This document shows positions 8,400 through 15,305 of a DNA stretch of 34,968 bases, piece after piece. This stretch comes from Prevotella sp. CAG:1185 (GTDB lineage: Bacteria > Bacteroidota > Bacteroidia > Bacteroidales > Bacteroidaceae). The notes under the pieces are model-generated. The model saw only the letters and a program-made list of their open reading frames with translations. It did no database searches and was not told the origin of the DNA. The DNA lies in the NCBI GenBank assembly GCA_000436695.1, contig HF992622.1:3475-38442 (forward strand), read 5' to 3'. Position 1 is the stretch's first letter, and the number at the start of each line of letters is the position of its first letter. A program made the position numbers and the translations under genes.

Positions 8400-8918
8400 G
8401 TGATATATAGAATAATTCTCATAATTACATTCTTTTGGCTTGGCCATACTTTTCTCCCTGCACAGGAGAAAGGTATGGCCAGCTATTATTCTAACCGTCT
8501 GCATGGCAGGCGCATGAGCGACGGCACAAGATACCACCGCGACAGCCTAATCTGCGCCCACAAAAGCTACGAACTGGGCACCATGCTGAAGGTTACCAAC
8601 ATAAAGAACGGCAAAAGCGTAATAGTAAGAGTGGCCGACAGATGCCGCGGACGAAGAATCATAGATCTGTCGTATGCAGCAGCAGAAGAGATTGGCATCA
8701 TATCTTCAGGAGTGGCCATGGTAAAAGTAGAAAAATACAAAGCAGAAAAGGGCGTACCGTACAGAAGAGATATTGACGACGACCTGCCTGAACTAGACTT
8801 CGAAATAACCGAGAAAGACAGCTACTTTAAACCTAACTGGGGAAAAGACGAGAAAAAGGACAACGACAAAAAGAACAGCGAGAAAAAGAGACATAAACAT
8901 AAAAAGAACAGAAAATAA
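8400..8918 (+). CDS. RlpA-like double-psi beta-barrel exported protein (septal ring lytic transglycosylase family)
   Basis: 172 residues from a GTG start, 17 bp after gdhA. A signal peptide (residues 1-22, ending FLPAQ) leads straight into the RlpA/DPBB fold: KGMASYYSNRLHGRRMSDGT (24-43), then ICAHKSYELGTMLKVTN with the conserved H54, VRVADRC with the conserved D80, and RRIIDLSYAAAEEIGI. In characterised RlpA proteins these residues cleave peptidoglycan strands lacking stem peptides. There is no SPOR domain. Instead the protein ends in a highly charged tail (about 130-172, mostly K, D, E, then KKRHKHKKNRK) that may bind the wall or envelope polymers. The GTG start is the only one giving a full signal peptide. 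No terminator is visible after it. Confidence 0.85.
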   Translation: MIYRIILIITFFWLGHTFLPAQEKGMASYYSNRLHGRRMSDGTRYHRDSLICAHKSYELGTMLKVTNIKNGKSVIVRVADRCRGRRIIDLSYAAAEEIGIISSGVAMVKVEKYKAEKGVPYRRDIDDDLPELDFEITEKDSYFKPNWGKDEKKDNDKKNSEKKRHKHKKNRK

Positions 8919-9061
8919 AATATGGCATGCTGCGGCATCTACTAATATAACTATTAACGCATAACATCAGCAAAGGCCACCAACAGCAGGCATATATTTT
9001 ATAATACTTTAATCAGGAAAAACTCTTTTAAGTCAGCCTATTTTAGGAAAGTATAAAACTT

Positions 9062-9368
9062 AAAATATTTTTCTTAAAAACTCGTCACTCGTCACATTGG
9101 CGTTTAAATCATTATATATCAACAAGTTATAGTGTGACGAGTTGATTTCTCAACTCATCACATCATTCATAATCATACCTAAAATGCACTTTTTCGATGC
9201 ATTTATCAACATTATCCACACATATCAGCCATTCTGAACAGTCCGTCGACACAGAAATATTACAAGCTGTGATGAGTTGAAAATTCAACTCGTCACACCG
9301 TAACAGCCATAACATCAATAAGTTAAAGGCAAATGTGACGAGTGACGAGTTTTTAAGAAAAATATTTT
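9062..9368. repeat. GTGAYGAG palindromic element, copy A
   Basis: A 307-bp non-coding element bounded by a perfect 37-bp terminal inverted repeat (9062-9098 and 9332-9368). It holds eight copies of the octamer GTGAYGAG (Y = C or T) in a fixed plan. Two overlapping copies point inward on the left (9081-9088, 9088-9095). Then come an inverted copy (9134-9141), a forward copy (9154-9161), an inverted copy (9269-9276) and a forward copy (9289-9296). Two overlapping inverted copies close the right end (9335-9342, 9342-9349). Each arm holds its own inner palindrome. The 107-bp centre contains two abutting 9-mers, TTATCAACA (9203) and TTATCCACA (9212); the second is a perfect DnaA box. No ORF. It could be a MITE-like element, a protein-binding array or a structured RNA. 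Confidence 0.8.
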
Positions 9369-9402
9369 CGGTTTAATGCCTCCGCACCATATAACCGGCA
9401 AT

Positions 9403-9513
9403 CCGGCCTATACAAATTGCAAAAGGACACATATTAGAAGGTAAAAGGATACAAATCACAATGCAATATGCCGCCTTTTATAAGCTAAAAGGGCATCTTT
9501 CATAATTACGAAA
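9403..9513 (+). repeat. Degenerate 22-bp tandem array, locus 1
   Basis: Five consecutive units at 9403, 9425, 9447, 9469 and 9491; four are 22 bp and the last is 23 bp. Unit ends converge on GYAAAA or GCAATA. Units 1 and 4 open with a GGCC/CCGCC block near positions 3-7, and unit 4 follows it with CTTTT. The sequence is diverged, but the unit phase holds exactly over the first four units. It begins 34 bp after palindromic element copy A. The same unit type occurs at 30039-30126 and 23264-23373. Confidence 0.55.
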
Positions 9514-9653
9514 GTGCCTGACAGAAAGTCAAATGCAGCATTTATACAATAAATAACGCCATGTAAAAAAGTTAAAGCAACAGCCGGATTAAATACAAAA
9601 TTTAGCGTGAAAAGTTAAAAGAATGAAATATTTAGGCGATTATTTTACTTTTA

Positions 9654-9685
9654 TTTGGTTTATATTATAAACTACTTTATATTTG
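9654..9685 (+). promoter_or_regulatory. Promoter of the DUF2141 gene (perfect consensus)
   Basis: TTTG (9654-9657), 20 bp, TATATTTG (9678-9685) is an exact match to TTTG-N20-TAnnTTTG. The predicted start near 9692 leaves a 94-nt leader containing the nested hairpin at 9703-9741. Confidence 0.85.
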
Positions 9686-9702
9686 CATTGTATCCGGATA
9701 AA

Positions 9703-9741
9703 ACCCGTTAAAGCCACAGCTGCAGAGTGGCCTAAACGGGT
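9703..9741 (+). other. Nested hairpin in the 5' leader of the DUF2141 gene
   Basis: ACCCGTT (9703-9709) pairs with AACGGGT (9735-9741). Inside, GCCAC (9713-9717) pairs with GTGGC (9727-9731) around a 9-nt loop. It starts about 11 nt after the predicted transcription start, has no T-run after it, and so looks like an mRNA-stability or translation-control element rather than a terminator. Confidence 0.5.
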
Positions 9742-9785
9742 GTGAGAGCTGTAAATAAGATTATTAACAGTTAAAATCTATTCTT

Positions 9786-10178
9786 ATGAAAAAGGCGATA
9801 TTAAACTCCGTAATGCTTGCCATAGCGCTTATGGCAACAGCAACAGTTTCGGCACAAAGAGACATGCAGCTCACCGTAAGCAACATTCCGAACGACAAGG
9901 GACAGATACTTATTGCCACCAAGAGCGGGCAATGGGCTAAGGTGAAAGCCGAAAAAGGCAAGATTGAAACCACCGTAAAAGACGTGCCCGACGGTAAAGG
10001 CAAGATATATGTCTTTCATGACGAGAACGGCAACGGACAACTCGACGAGAAAGACAATATACCAATGGAATATTGCGCTTTCGGCGACTATGAAATGAGC
10101 GAAAACAACAGCAAGGTTAACATTGAGCTTATATATGTTCCCGACAAGATGAAGGGAGAAGTAAAACAAGCTAAATGA
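9786..10178 (+). CDS. DUF2141 exported protein
   Basis: 130 residues. A signal peptide (1-23, ending ATVSAQ) precedes a small beta-rich domain with the DUF2141 marks: LTVSNIPNDKGQILIAT (29-45), then YVFHDENGNGQLDEKDNIPM (about 75-94) and EYCAFGDYEMSEN. The D-x-N-x-N-G-x-x-D segment resembles a calcium loop. Function is unknown; members are periplasmic or surface proteins of Bacteroidetes and Proteobacteria. It has its own consensus promoter and structured leader. The genes after it may be read through, because the 90-bp gap holds only a GC-rich hairpin without a T-tract. Confidence 0.85.
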   Translation: MKKAILNSVMLAIALMATATVSAQRDMQLTVSNIPNDKGQILIATKSGQWAKVKAEKGKIETTVKDVPDGKGKIYVFHDENGNGQLDEKDNIPMEYCAFGDYEMSENNSKVNIELIYVPDKMKGEVKQAK

Positions 10179-10198
10179 CCTGCTGAAAACCCCTACGA

Positions 10199-10223
10199 AC
10201 CGGCCTCGGCTACCGGGGCCGGT
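10199..10223 (+). other. GC-rich hairpin between the DUF2141 gene and the membrane-protein operon
   Basis: ACCGGCC (10199-10205) pairs with GGCCGGT (10217-10223) over an 11-nt loop. It is followed by ACTAAAAAC rather than a T-run, so it may be an mRNA-processing or partial-termination site rather than a strong terminator. Confidence 0.4.
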
Positions 10224-10268
10224 ACTAAAAACAATAAAACATTAATAACTGCAAAATAAATATTCAAG

Positions 10269-10868
10269 ATGGAAGACAACGAGAAACTTTCGGCCGAACG
10301 CAGTCTCAAGATAATAAGCCAGGCCATTGAGCAAAGCCGAAATGACATAATGCGCAACGCCGGAACACCAATGATATTTTGGGGCTTGCTGACTTGCGCA
10401 ACTGCCGCTATTGTATGTCTGTTATGGAAATACACCGGCAATCCTTCATGGAACGCGCTGTGGTTTCTGATGGCCGTCATAGGATGGTGCGTGATGGCTG
10501 CAAAGAGCCGCAAGGACAAGAAAAAGCCTACAAACTTCTTCAGCAGAGTGCTAAGAATATCATGGATATCATTCGGTCTGTTTGCGCTTATCACTGCCGT
10601 TATAGGCACGATTTCGTTTGACAGTACGGTGTATACGGTCAAGCTGCCTATAACGACAGTGCTGATACTTCTGCTGGGACTCACCGGACTGATTACGGGC
10701 CTTGTGCTCCGCCACACCTTCATAACCACATTCTCCGTGGTATCAGTGGTGCCTGCCAACTTCGCGCTTATGTATCCCGGTCCTTATGAATCGCTTGCAA
10801 TATGCCTCACATCACTTTTCATTCTGGTGATACCCGGAATAATCATTAACCGACAATATAAAAAATAA
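10269..10868 (+). CDS. Four-helix membrane protein, paralog 1 of 2
   Basis: 199 residues, unrecognised family. A cytosolic N-terminal helix (NEKLSAERSLKIISQAIEQS, 4-23) is followed by RNDIMRNAGTPMIFWGLLTC and four to five hydrophobic segments (about 36-53, 62-76, 93-113, 125-147, and a C-terminal one near 172-192), with a basic tail. It lies 4 bp ahead of a related gene with the same N-terminal signature (KLSAE-S-II-IEQSR-I-RN-WG), so the two arose by duplication. A winged-helix regulator ends the operon. A membrane-partner-and-regulator module is inference. Confidence 0.8.
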   Translation: MEDNEKLSAERSLKIISQAIEQSRNDIMRNAGTPMIFWGLLTCATAAIVCLLWKYTGNPSWNALWFLMAVIGWCVMAAKSRKDKKKPTNFFSRVLRISWISFGLFALITAVIGTISFDSTVYTVKLPITTVLILLLGLTGLITGLVLRHTFITTFSVVSVVPANFALMYPGPYESLAICLTSLFILVIPGIIINRQYKK

Positions 10869-10872
10869 CGAT

Positions 10873-11535
10873 ATGGAAACGGAAGAAAACAAGAAACTTT
10901 CAGCAGAACACAGCATCGAGATTATACGCGAAACTATTGAGCAAAGCCGAAAAGTAATTACACGCAACTGCGCAGTCACTCTTCTGACATGGGGCATTCT
11001 TATATGCGTAACGGCAACCGTGATAGGATTGTTGTGGAGCTACACAAACTCTTATTACTGTAATCTCGGATGGATTGTGATGGTCTTTATCGGACTGTTA
11101 ATCAACAGCAAGATGATTATAGAAGAAGAAACTGCCGGTGTACCAAAATCGTTCATAAACGACATCACAAAAAATATATGGAGAACATTTGCAGTGGTAA
11201 TATTCACTTCAACAGTGGCGAGTCAAGTCACCAATTTTGGAAATGACCCTATAGCCCAAGAACTGCCGATATCTGCCACGATAAACATCTGCATGACTTT
11301 TGCGGCTATAATGACCGGCATAGTGCTGAAAAGCGAAATGATATCGTTGTTCGCCTGCTGCGGTTCATATAGCAGTATAAAAGCAGCCCTTGATTGTAAC
11401 GGACCGGAAGAGATGGCGGCCGTTATCTTTGGCGGAATGCTGATGATGGTGATACCAGGGGCTATCGCCTTATACAGGAACAGAAAGACAAAGGGCAGAC
11501 AGAACGAAACCAAATTGAACGAGAAAGAACAATAA
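10873..11535 (+). CDS. Four-helix membrane protein, paralog 2 of 2
   Basis: 220 residues, beginning METEENKKLSAEHSIEIIRE and continuing TIEQSRKVITRNCAVTLLTWG. It is clearly homologous to the preceding gene over the N-terminal helix and first membrane segment, with weaker similarity after that. Hydrophobic segments lie near 37-55, 64-80, 100-116, 135-153 and 180-200, and the charged tail reads RNRKTKGRQNETKLNEKEQ. It starts 4 bp after paralog 1 and ends 13 bp before the winged-helix gene, so the three are one transcript. I do not recognise a function. Two non-identical subunits suggest a heteromeric membrane complex, which is inference. Confidence 0.8.
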   Translation: METEENKKLSAEHSIEIIRETIEQSRKVITRNCAVTLLTWGILICVTATVIGLLWSYTNSYYCNLGWIVMVFIGLLINSKMIIEEETAGVPKSFINDITKNIWRTFAVVIFTSTVASQVTNFGNDPIAQELPISATINICMTFAAIMTGIVLKSEMISLFACCGSYSSIKAALDCNGPEEMAAVIFGGMLMMVIPGAIALYRNRKTKGRQNETKLNEKEQ

Positions 11536-11548
11536 CTGAGAAGCAATA

Positions 11549-11836
11549 ATGTTTAAACCACTTGACCCGCTGCTGCACAGCGAACTGCGACTGGCCGTGA
11601 TGTCGATACTGATGACCGTTGACGAAGCCGACTTCGTTTACCTGAAGGAACAGACTAAGGCCACGGCAGGTAACCTGAGCGTGCAGCTTGACAAACTAAG
11701 CAGCGCAGGATACATTGAGATCCAAAAGGGATTTCAAGGCAAAAAGCCGCGCACAACGTGCCGCATAACCGATAAGGGACTGAAGGCCTTTGAGGACTAT
11801 GTAGAGGCACTTAAAAGCTATATATCACCGCAATAG
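11549..11836 (+). CDS. Winged-helix transcriptional regulator (HTH_34 / MarR-like, short)
   Basis: 95 residues that are almost entirely one winged-helix domain: LHSELRLAVMSILMTVDEAD, then FVYLKEQTKATAGNLSVQLD as helix 2 and recognition helix, and KLSSAGYIEIQKGFQGKKPRT as the wing. The pattern matches the small PF13601-type regulators of Bacteroidetes, which carry no separate ligand domain. It is the last gene of the operon with the two membrane paralogs and probably controls that operon. With no sensor domain of its own, its signal may come from the membrane proteins, which is inference. Confidence 0.85.
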   Translation: MFKPLDPLLHSELRLAVMSILMTVDEADFVYLKEQTKATAGNLSVQLDKLSSAGYIEIQKGFQGKKPRTTCRITDKGLKAFEDYVEALKSYISPQ

Positions 11837-11921
11837 GCACACGGCCATTAATGCAAGACAAAATAAAGCAACTGAACCATAAATACACCCGAACATAATA
11901 TATTCAGACAAACAACAAAAA

Positions 11922-11951
11922 ATGGGGAACCAGCCTAAGCAGGTTCCCCAT
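11922..11951 (-). terminator. Terminator between the winged-helix gene and ridA (mainly for ridA)
   Basis: ATGGGGAACC (11922-11931) and GGTTCCCCAT (11942-11951) form a perfect 10-bp stem with a 10-nt loop. The minus strand continues into a T-rich run; the plus side continues AAACTTTATT. It separates two convergent transcripts and may work both ways. Confidence 0.8.
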
Positions 11952-11971
11952 AAACTTTATTATGAGCAATA

Positions 11972-12352
11972 TTATTTCTCTAATGTTGCAACAACTTCAA
12001 CCTCAACAAGAGCGCCTTTAGGCAGAGTCTTAACGGCAACAGCAGAACGTGCCGGGAACGGCTCCTTGAAGAATGTAGCATAAACCTCGTTCATGGCAGC
12101 AAAGTTGTCCATGTCTGAAAGGAACACGGTTGTCTTTACAACATGTGTAAGGTCTATACCGGCCTCAGCCAATACGTTTGTAACGTTTGTGAGCGACTGC
12201 TTTGTCTGCTCCTTTATTCCGCCTTCAACAAACTCGCCTGTTGCAGGGTCGATTGGCACCTGACCTGATGCGAATACGAATCCGCCGGCTACTATAGCCT
12301 GGCTGTAAGGACCTAAAGCCTTAGGAGCTTTGTCTGAATGTAGTGCTTTCAT
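11972..12352 (-). CDS. ridA: RidA family 2-iminobutanoate/2-iminopropanoate deaminase
   Basis: 126 residues, full length for RidA. The protein hydrolyses reactive enamine/imine intermediates released by PLP enzymes such as threonine deaminase to 2-oxoacids. Signature parts: LGPYSQAIVAGGFVFASGQV (13-32), the Arg that binds the substrate carboxylate (R102 in FPARSAVAV), and VEVEVVA near the end with the conserved Glu. The gene lies 123 bp downstream of ilvA on the same strand, and the enzymes act in sequence. No separate promoter is evident in the gap, so co-transcription is likely. Confidence 0.93.
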   Translation of the reverse strand: MKALHSDKAPKALGPYSQAIVAGGFVFASGQVPIDPATGEFVEGGIKEQTKQSLTNVTNVLAEAGIDLTHVVKTTVFLSDMDNFAAMNEVYATFFKEPFPARSAVAVKTLPKGALVEVEVVATLEK

Positions 12353-12475
12353 TTCTCTTTGATTTTAAAATATTATTATTTTTAATTTTAATTAAATTCT
12401 TCTTGCGGCTAATCTCCGCCCTGCCGCCTTGTCTGACAATAATGCCCGATGCGCACAGGTGGTGCCGAGGCAATG

Positions 12476-13669
12476 TTATTTGAGCTTGAAACCTTTTGAC
12501 TTAAGGCTCTCCTTTATCGCCTCAACATGCTCGTGGTTGCGTGTCTCAATCTTTACGCTCAGCTCACACGCATTGATCTTCTGGCTGTATGCGCCACGCT
12601 CATGATAAACGCTCAAGATGTTTCCGCCCATGCTTGCTATAACACCGTTAACCTCATAAAGCTGACCTGGTTTGTCGTCAAGCTCCATAGATATGGTGCA
12701 TATACGGCCGTCCTTCTCCAGACCGCGGTTGATTACACGGCTAAGAATATTAACGTCGATGTTTCCGCCGCTGACAAGGCAGATGGTCTTCTTGCCCTTG
12801 ATAGGCACCTTGTTGAACATTGCAGCGGCAACGCTGACAGCACCCGCACCTTCAGCCACCATCTTCTCCTCTTCGAGCAGACGCAGAATTGCTGCGCAAA
12901 TCTCGTCTTCAGAAACGAGACATATGTCGTCAACATATTTAGAGCAGATATCGTAAGTAAGGTCGCCCGGAGTCTTAACGGCTATACCGTCGGCAACGGT
13001 TGACACCTGAGGCAATGTTATCTCTTCTTTCTTTCTTATACTCTCATACATACTCGGAGCGCCGGCAGCCTGAACGCCATAAACTTCTATGTTAGGATTG
13101 AGCGTCTTCATGGCATAAGCCACACCGCTGATCAAGCCGCCACCGCCTACAGGAACAATAACAGCCTGAACATCAGGCAACTGCTCGAGCAGCTCAAGGC
13201 CTATGGTTCCCTGTCCTGCTATTACATGCTCGTCGTTAAACGGATGAACGAACGTATAACCTTTTTCGTCACGCAGCTGCATGGCACGCTGATAGGCATC
13301 GTCATAAACGCCCGGCACGAGACAAATCTCTGCACCCAGACGGCGTGTAGCCTCAACCTTACTGATAGGAGCACCTTCGGGCAGACATATCAGCGACTTG
13401 ATGCCGTGAGATGTAGCACCAAGGGCAACGCCCTGCGCATGGTTGCCGGCAGAGCAGGCAACAACGCCTCTTTTCTTTTCGTCATCAGTAAGCTGCGAGA
13501 TTTTGTAATAAGCTCCACGAATCTTGAACGAACCTGTTATCTGAAGATTCTCTGGCTTCAGATATATATCACTCTCAGGATTAAGCTTCGGAGCTTTCAC
13601 AAGGTCAGTACGTCTCAATATTTCACTAAGCACATATCGCGCTCTGTAAATGTCATCTAAATTAAGCAT
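12476..13669 (-). CDS. ilvA: Threonine ammonia-lyase (threonine deaminase) with one ACT domain
   Basis: 397 residues. PLP enzyme converting threonine to 2-oxobutanoate and ammonia, the entry to isoleucine synthesis. The Schiff-base lysine is K49 in TGSFKIRGAYYKI; the glycine loop VIVPVGGGGLISGVAYA (about 170-186) holds the PLP phosphate; SGGNIDV follows near the end of the catalytic domain. Residues about 325-397 form a single ACT domain (ISMELDDKPGQLYEVNGVIA ...). It is shorter than the E. coli biosynthetic enzyme (about 514 residues with two ACT-like domains) and matches the 400-residue class. Feedback by an amino acid through the ACT domain is likely, but the effector cannot be read from sequence. 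Confidence 0.93.
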   Translation of the reverse strand: MLNLDDIYRARYVLSEILRRTDLVKAPKLNPESDIYLKPENLQITGSFKIRGAYYKISQLTDDEKKRGVVACSAGNHAQGVALGATSHGIKSLICLPEGAPISKVEATRRLGAEICLVPGVYDDAYQRAMQLRDEKGYTFVHPFNDEHVIAGQGTIGLELLEQLPDVQAVIVPVGGGGLISGVAYAMKTLNPNIEVYGVQAAGAPSMYESIRKKEEITLPQVSTVADGIAVKTPGDLTYDICSKYVDDICLVSEDEICAAILRLLEEEKMVAEGAGAVSVAAAMFNKVPIKGKKTICLVSGGNIDVNILSRVINRGLEKDGRICTISMELDDKPGQLYEVNGVIASMGGNILSVYHERGAYSQKINACELSVKIETRNHEHVEAIKESLKSKGFKLK

Positions 13670-13697
13670 AATATTAAATTTAACAGATTTTGCATCA

Positions 13698-13705
13698 CAA
13701 AATTA
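13698..13705 (-). promoter_or_regulatory. Probable -7 box of the ilvA-ridA transcript
   Basis: TAATTTTG on the minus strand fits TAnnTTTG and would start transcription about 20 nt before the ATG. No good TTTG lies 19-21 bp upstream, so the -33 box is weak or replaced by an activator. Confidence 0.4.
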
Positions 13706-13853
13706 CAACAAATATTTTTAGTTATGGCATTTAGCCATATTTATTTTCACCTATTTAACATAATGGTGATTCGGCCGCAAAAAACAAAAAGAACCTTTTA
13801 ACCGTGTCTTCAGTTCAAAATAGGAACCAAATATAACTTGCCGTGCATCACCG

Positions 13854-13885
13854 TTTGCGCAAATCACAATAAATGCTTAACTTTG
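13854..13885 (+). promoter_or_regulatory. Promoter of the glycerate kinase gene (perfect consensus)
   Basis: TTTG (13854-13857), 20 bp, TAACTTTG (13878-13885). The start near 13892 leaves a leader of about 130 nt. That leader contains a perfect DnaA-box 9-mer on the minus strand (TGTGGATAA, 13971-13979) close to the start codon. Confidence 0.8.
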
Positions 13886-14022
13886 CGCCGGTTGTAGCAT
13901 TAATTATTTATCTTGCATTAACAGCCCGTAACGGCATTAATCAATGCAGAATATGCCGTTAAAGACATATTGTGGATAAGTATTTTGGATAACGCTACAT
14001 GAGAAAAAACTATAAACAAAAA

Positions 14023-15123
14023 ATGGAAAAGAAATATATCCTTGCCATCGACTCGTTTAAGGGCTGCCTTACGTCAGCCGAGGCAGAAGAAGCTGCCGCA
14101 GAGGCGATAAAGGCATACGGCAACGGGGCAACGGCTGAGTGTGTTGCCGTGTCAGACGGCGGCGACGGCATGCTCAAGGCTTTTGCCGATGCGCTCAACG
14201 GTGAGATTGTTACTACAATAGTGCATGGTCCGATGATGCGGCGCACTGAAGCTGAATATGCCGTAACGGCAGACGGCACGGCGATAATAGAAACGGCTCA
14301 GGCCTGCGGACTAACGCTCGTGAAGGAAGAGGAGCGCAACCCTATGCGTGCCGCTTCGTATGGTGTCGGTGAACTGATAGTATCGGCATTCAAGCGCGGA
14401 TGCAGAAAATTCATTATAGGTCTTGGCGGAAGTGCCACAAGCGACGCTGGCATAGGCATGATGATGGCTATAACAGACAAGCTGGCGCCAAGGGGAGGCA
14501 ATTTTGACTACATTGCGGCTGAACTGCGCGACGGATGCAGTTTCACGTTGGCGTCCGACGTAAGCAATCCGCTTTATGGTCCTGACGGTGCCGCGGCCGT
14601 GTTCGGTCCTCAGAAAGGTGCCACGCCCGACATGATTGAAAGACTTGACAGCCGTGCCAAGAGATTTGCCGAAATATCGGCACGCCACTTCGGTTACGAC
14701 TTTTCAAACAAGCCCGGAGCCGGTGCCGCCGGCGGACTTGGCTATGCCTTTATGCAATATCTCGGAGCCGATATGCAGTCGGGTGCCGAACTGATGCTCC
14801 GCCTTGCCTGCTTCGACAGCCGTCTTACAGGCGCCTGCTGCGTTGTTACTGGCGAAGGTCACGCCGACCGACAGACGCTTATGGGCAAGATGCCTTACCA
14901 TGTGATGAAGGCGGCAAAGGCTAAAGATCTGCCGACATGGCTCATAGCAGGAAGTGTGGACGACCGACAGGCGCTGCTTGACGCAGGATTTACACGCATT
15001 GCTGCCGTAACACCTTCCAATGCAGATACGGCAGAGGCAATGAACAAGGACAACGCACGCAACAACATACGCAACGCCATACGACAACTGATAGAAGAAG
15101 CCTCAACCGAAGAACAGGCATAA
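14023..15123 (+). CDS. Glycerate 2-kinase (GlxK/GarK family)
   Basis: 366 residues from the ATG at 14023, which follows an A-rich leader; an in-frame ATG at 13999 would add eight residues (MRKNYKQK) not seen in the family. Members begin within a few residues of the 'DSFKG' motif, and here the start reads MEKKYILAIDSFKGCLTSAE. Other marks: VSDGGDGMLKAF, IIGLGGSATSDAGIGMM, GAAGGLGYAFMQYLGA and TGEGHADRQTLMGKMP. The enzyme phosphorylates glycerate with ATP, feeding glycerate from glyoxylate or sugar-acid breakdown into glycolysis. The gene stands alone between a consensus promoter and a terminator. Confidence 0.92.
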   Translation: MEKKYILAIDSFKGCLTSAEAEEAAAEAIKAYGNGATAECVAVSDGGDGMLKAFADALNGEIVTTIVHGPMMRRTEAEYAVTADGTAIIETAQACGLTLVKEEERNPMRAASYGVGELIVSAFKRGCRKFIIGLGGSATSDAGIGMMMAITDKLAPRGGNFDYIAAELRDGCSFTLASDVSNPLYGPDGAAAVFGPQKGATPDMIERLDSRAKRFAEISARHFGYDFSNKPGAGAAGGLGYAFMQYLGADMQSGAELMLRLACFDSRLTGACCVVTGEGHADRQTLMGKMPYHVMKAAKAKDLPTWLIAGSVDDRQALLDAGFTRIAAVTPSNADTAEAMNKDNARNNIRNAIRQLIEEASTEEQA

Positions 15124-15224
15124 GCGCAATGCCTACAACACTTAACGTGAACAAGCATAATTTATAAAGAGCTTTATCAGGCTCTGACGGATATGTTTTT
15201 GACATTGACACACTGAAAAATAAA

Positions 15225-15256
15225 ACGGGCAACAGTAACATTAAACTGTTGTCCGT
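15225..15256 (+). terminator. Terminator of glycerate kinase, probably bidirectional
   Basis: ACGGGCAACAG (15225-15235) pairs with CTGTTGTCCGT (15246-15256) at 10 of 11 positions and is followed by TATTTTTTATA. On the other side an A-rich run gives a T-tract for the convergent hydrolase transcript. Confidence 0.8.
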
Positions 15257-15305
15257 TATTTTTTATATCTATAACCATAGATAAATTCCGCCATCCATTC
15301 GATTC

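Noticed and set aside
9203..9220. Chromosomal origin of replication
   Set aside because: Only one perfect DnaA box with one near-match is present, without a cluster, AT-rich unwinding region or dnaA/dnaN neighbours.
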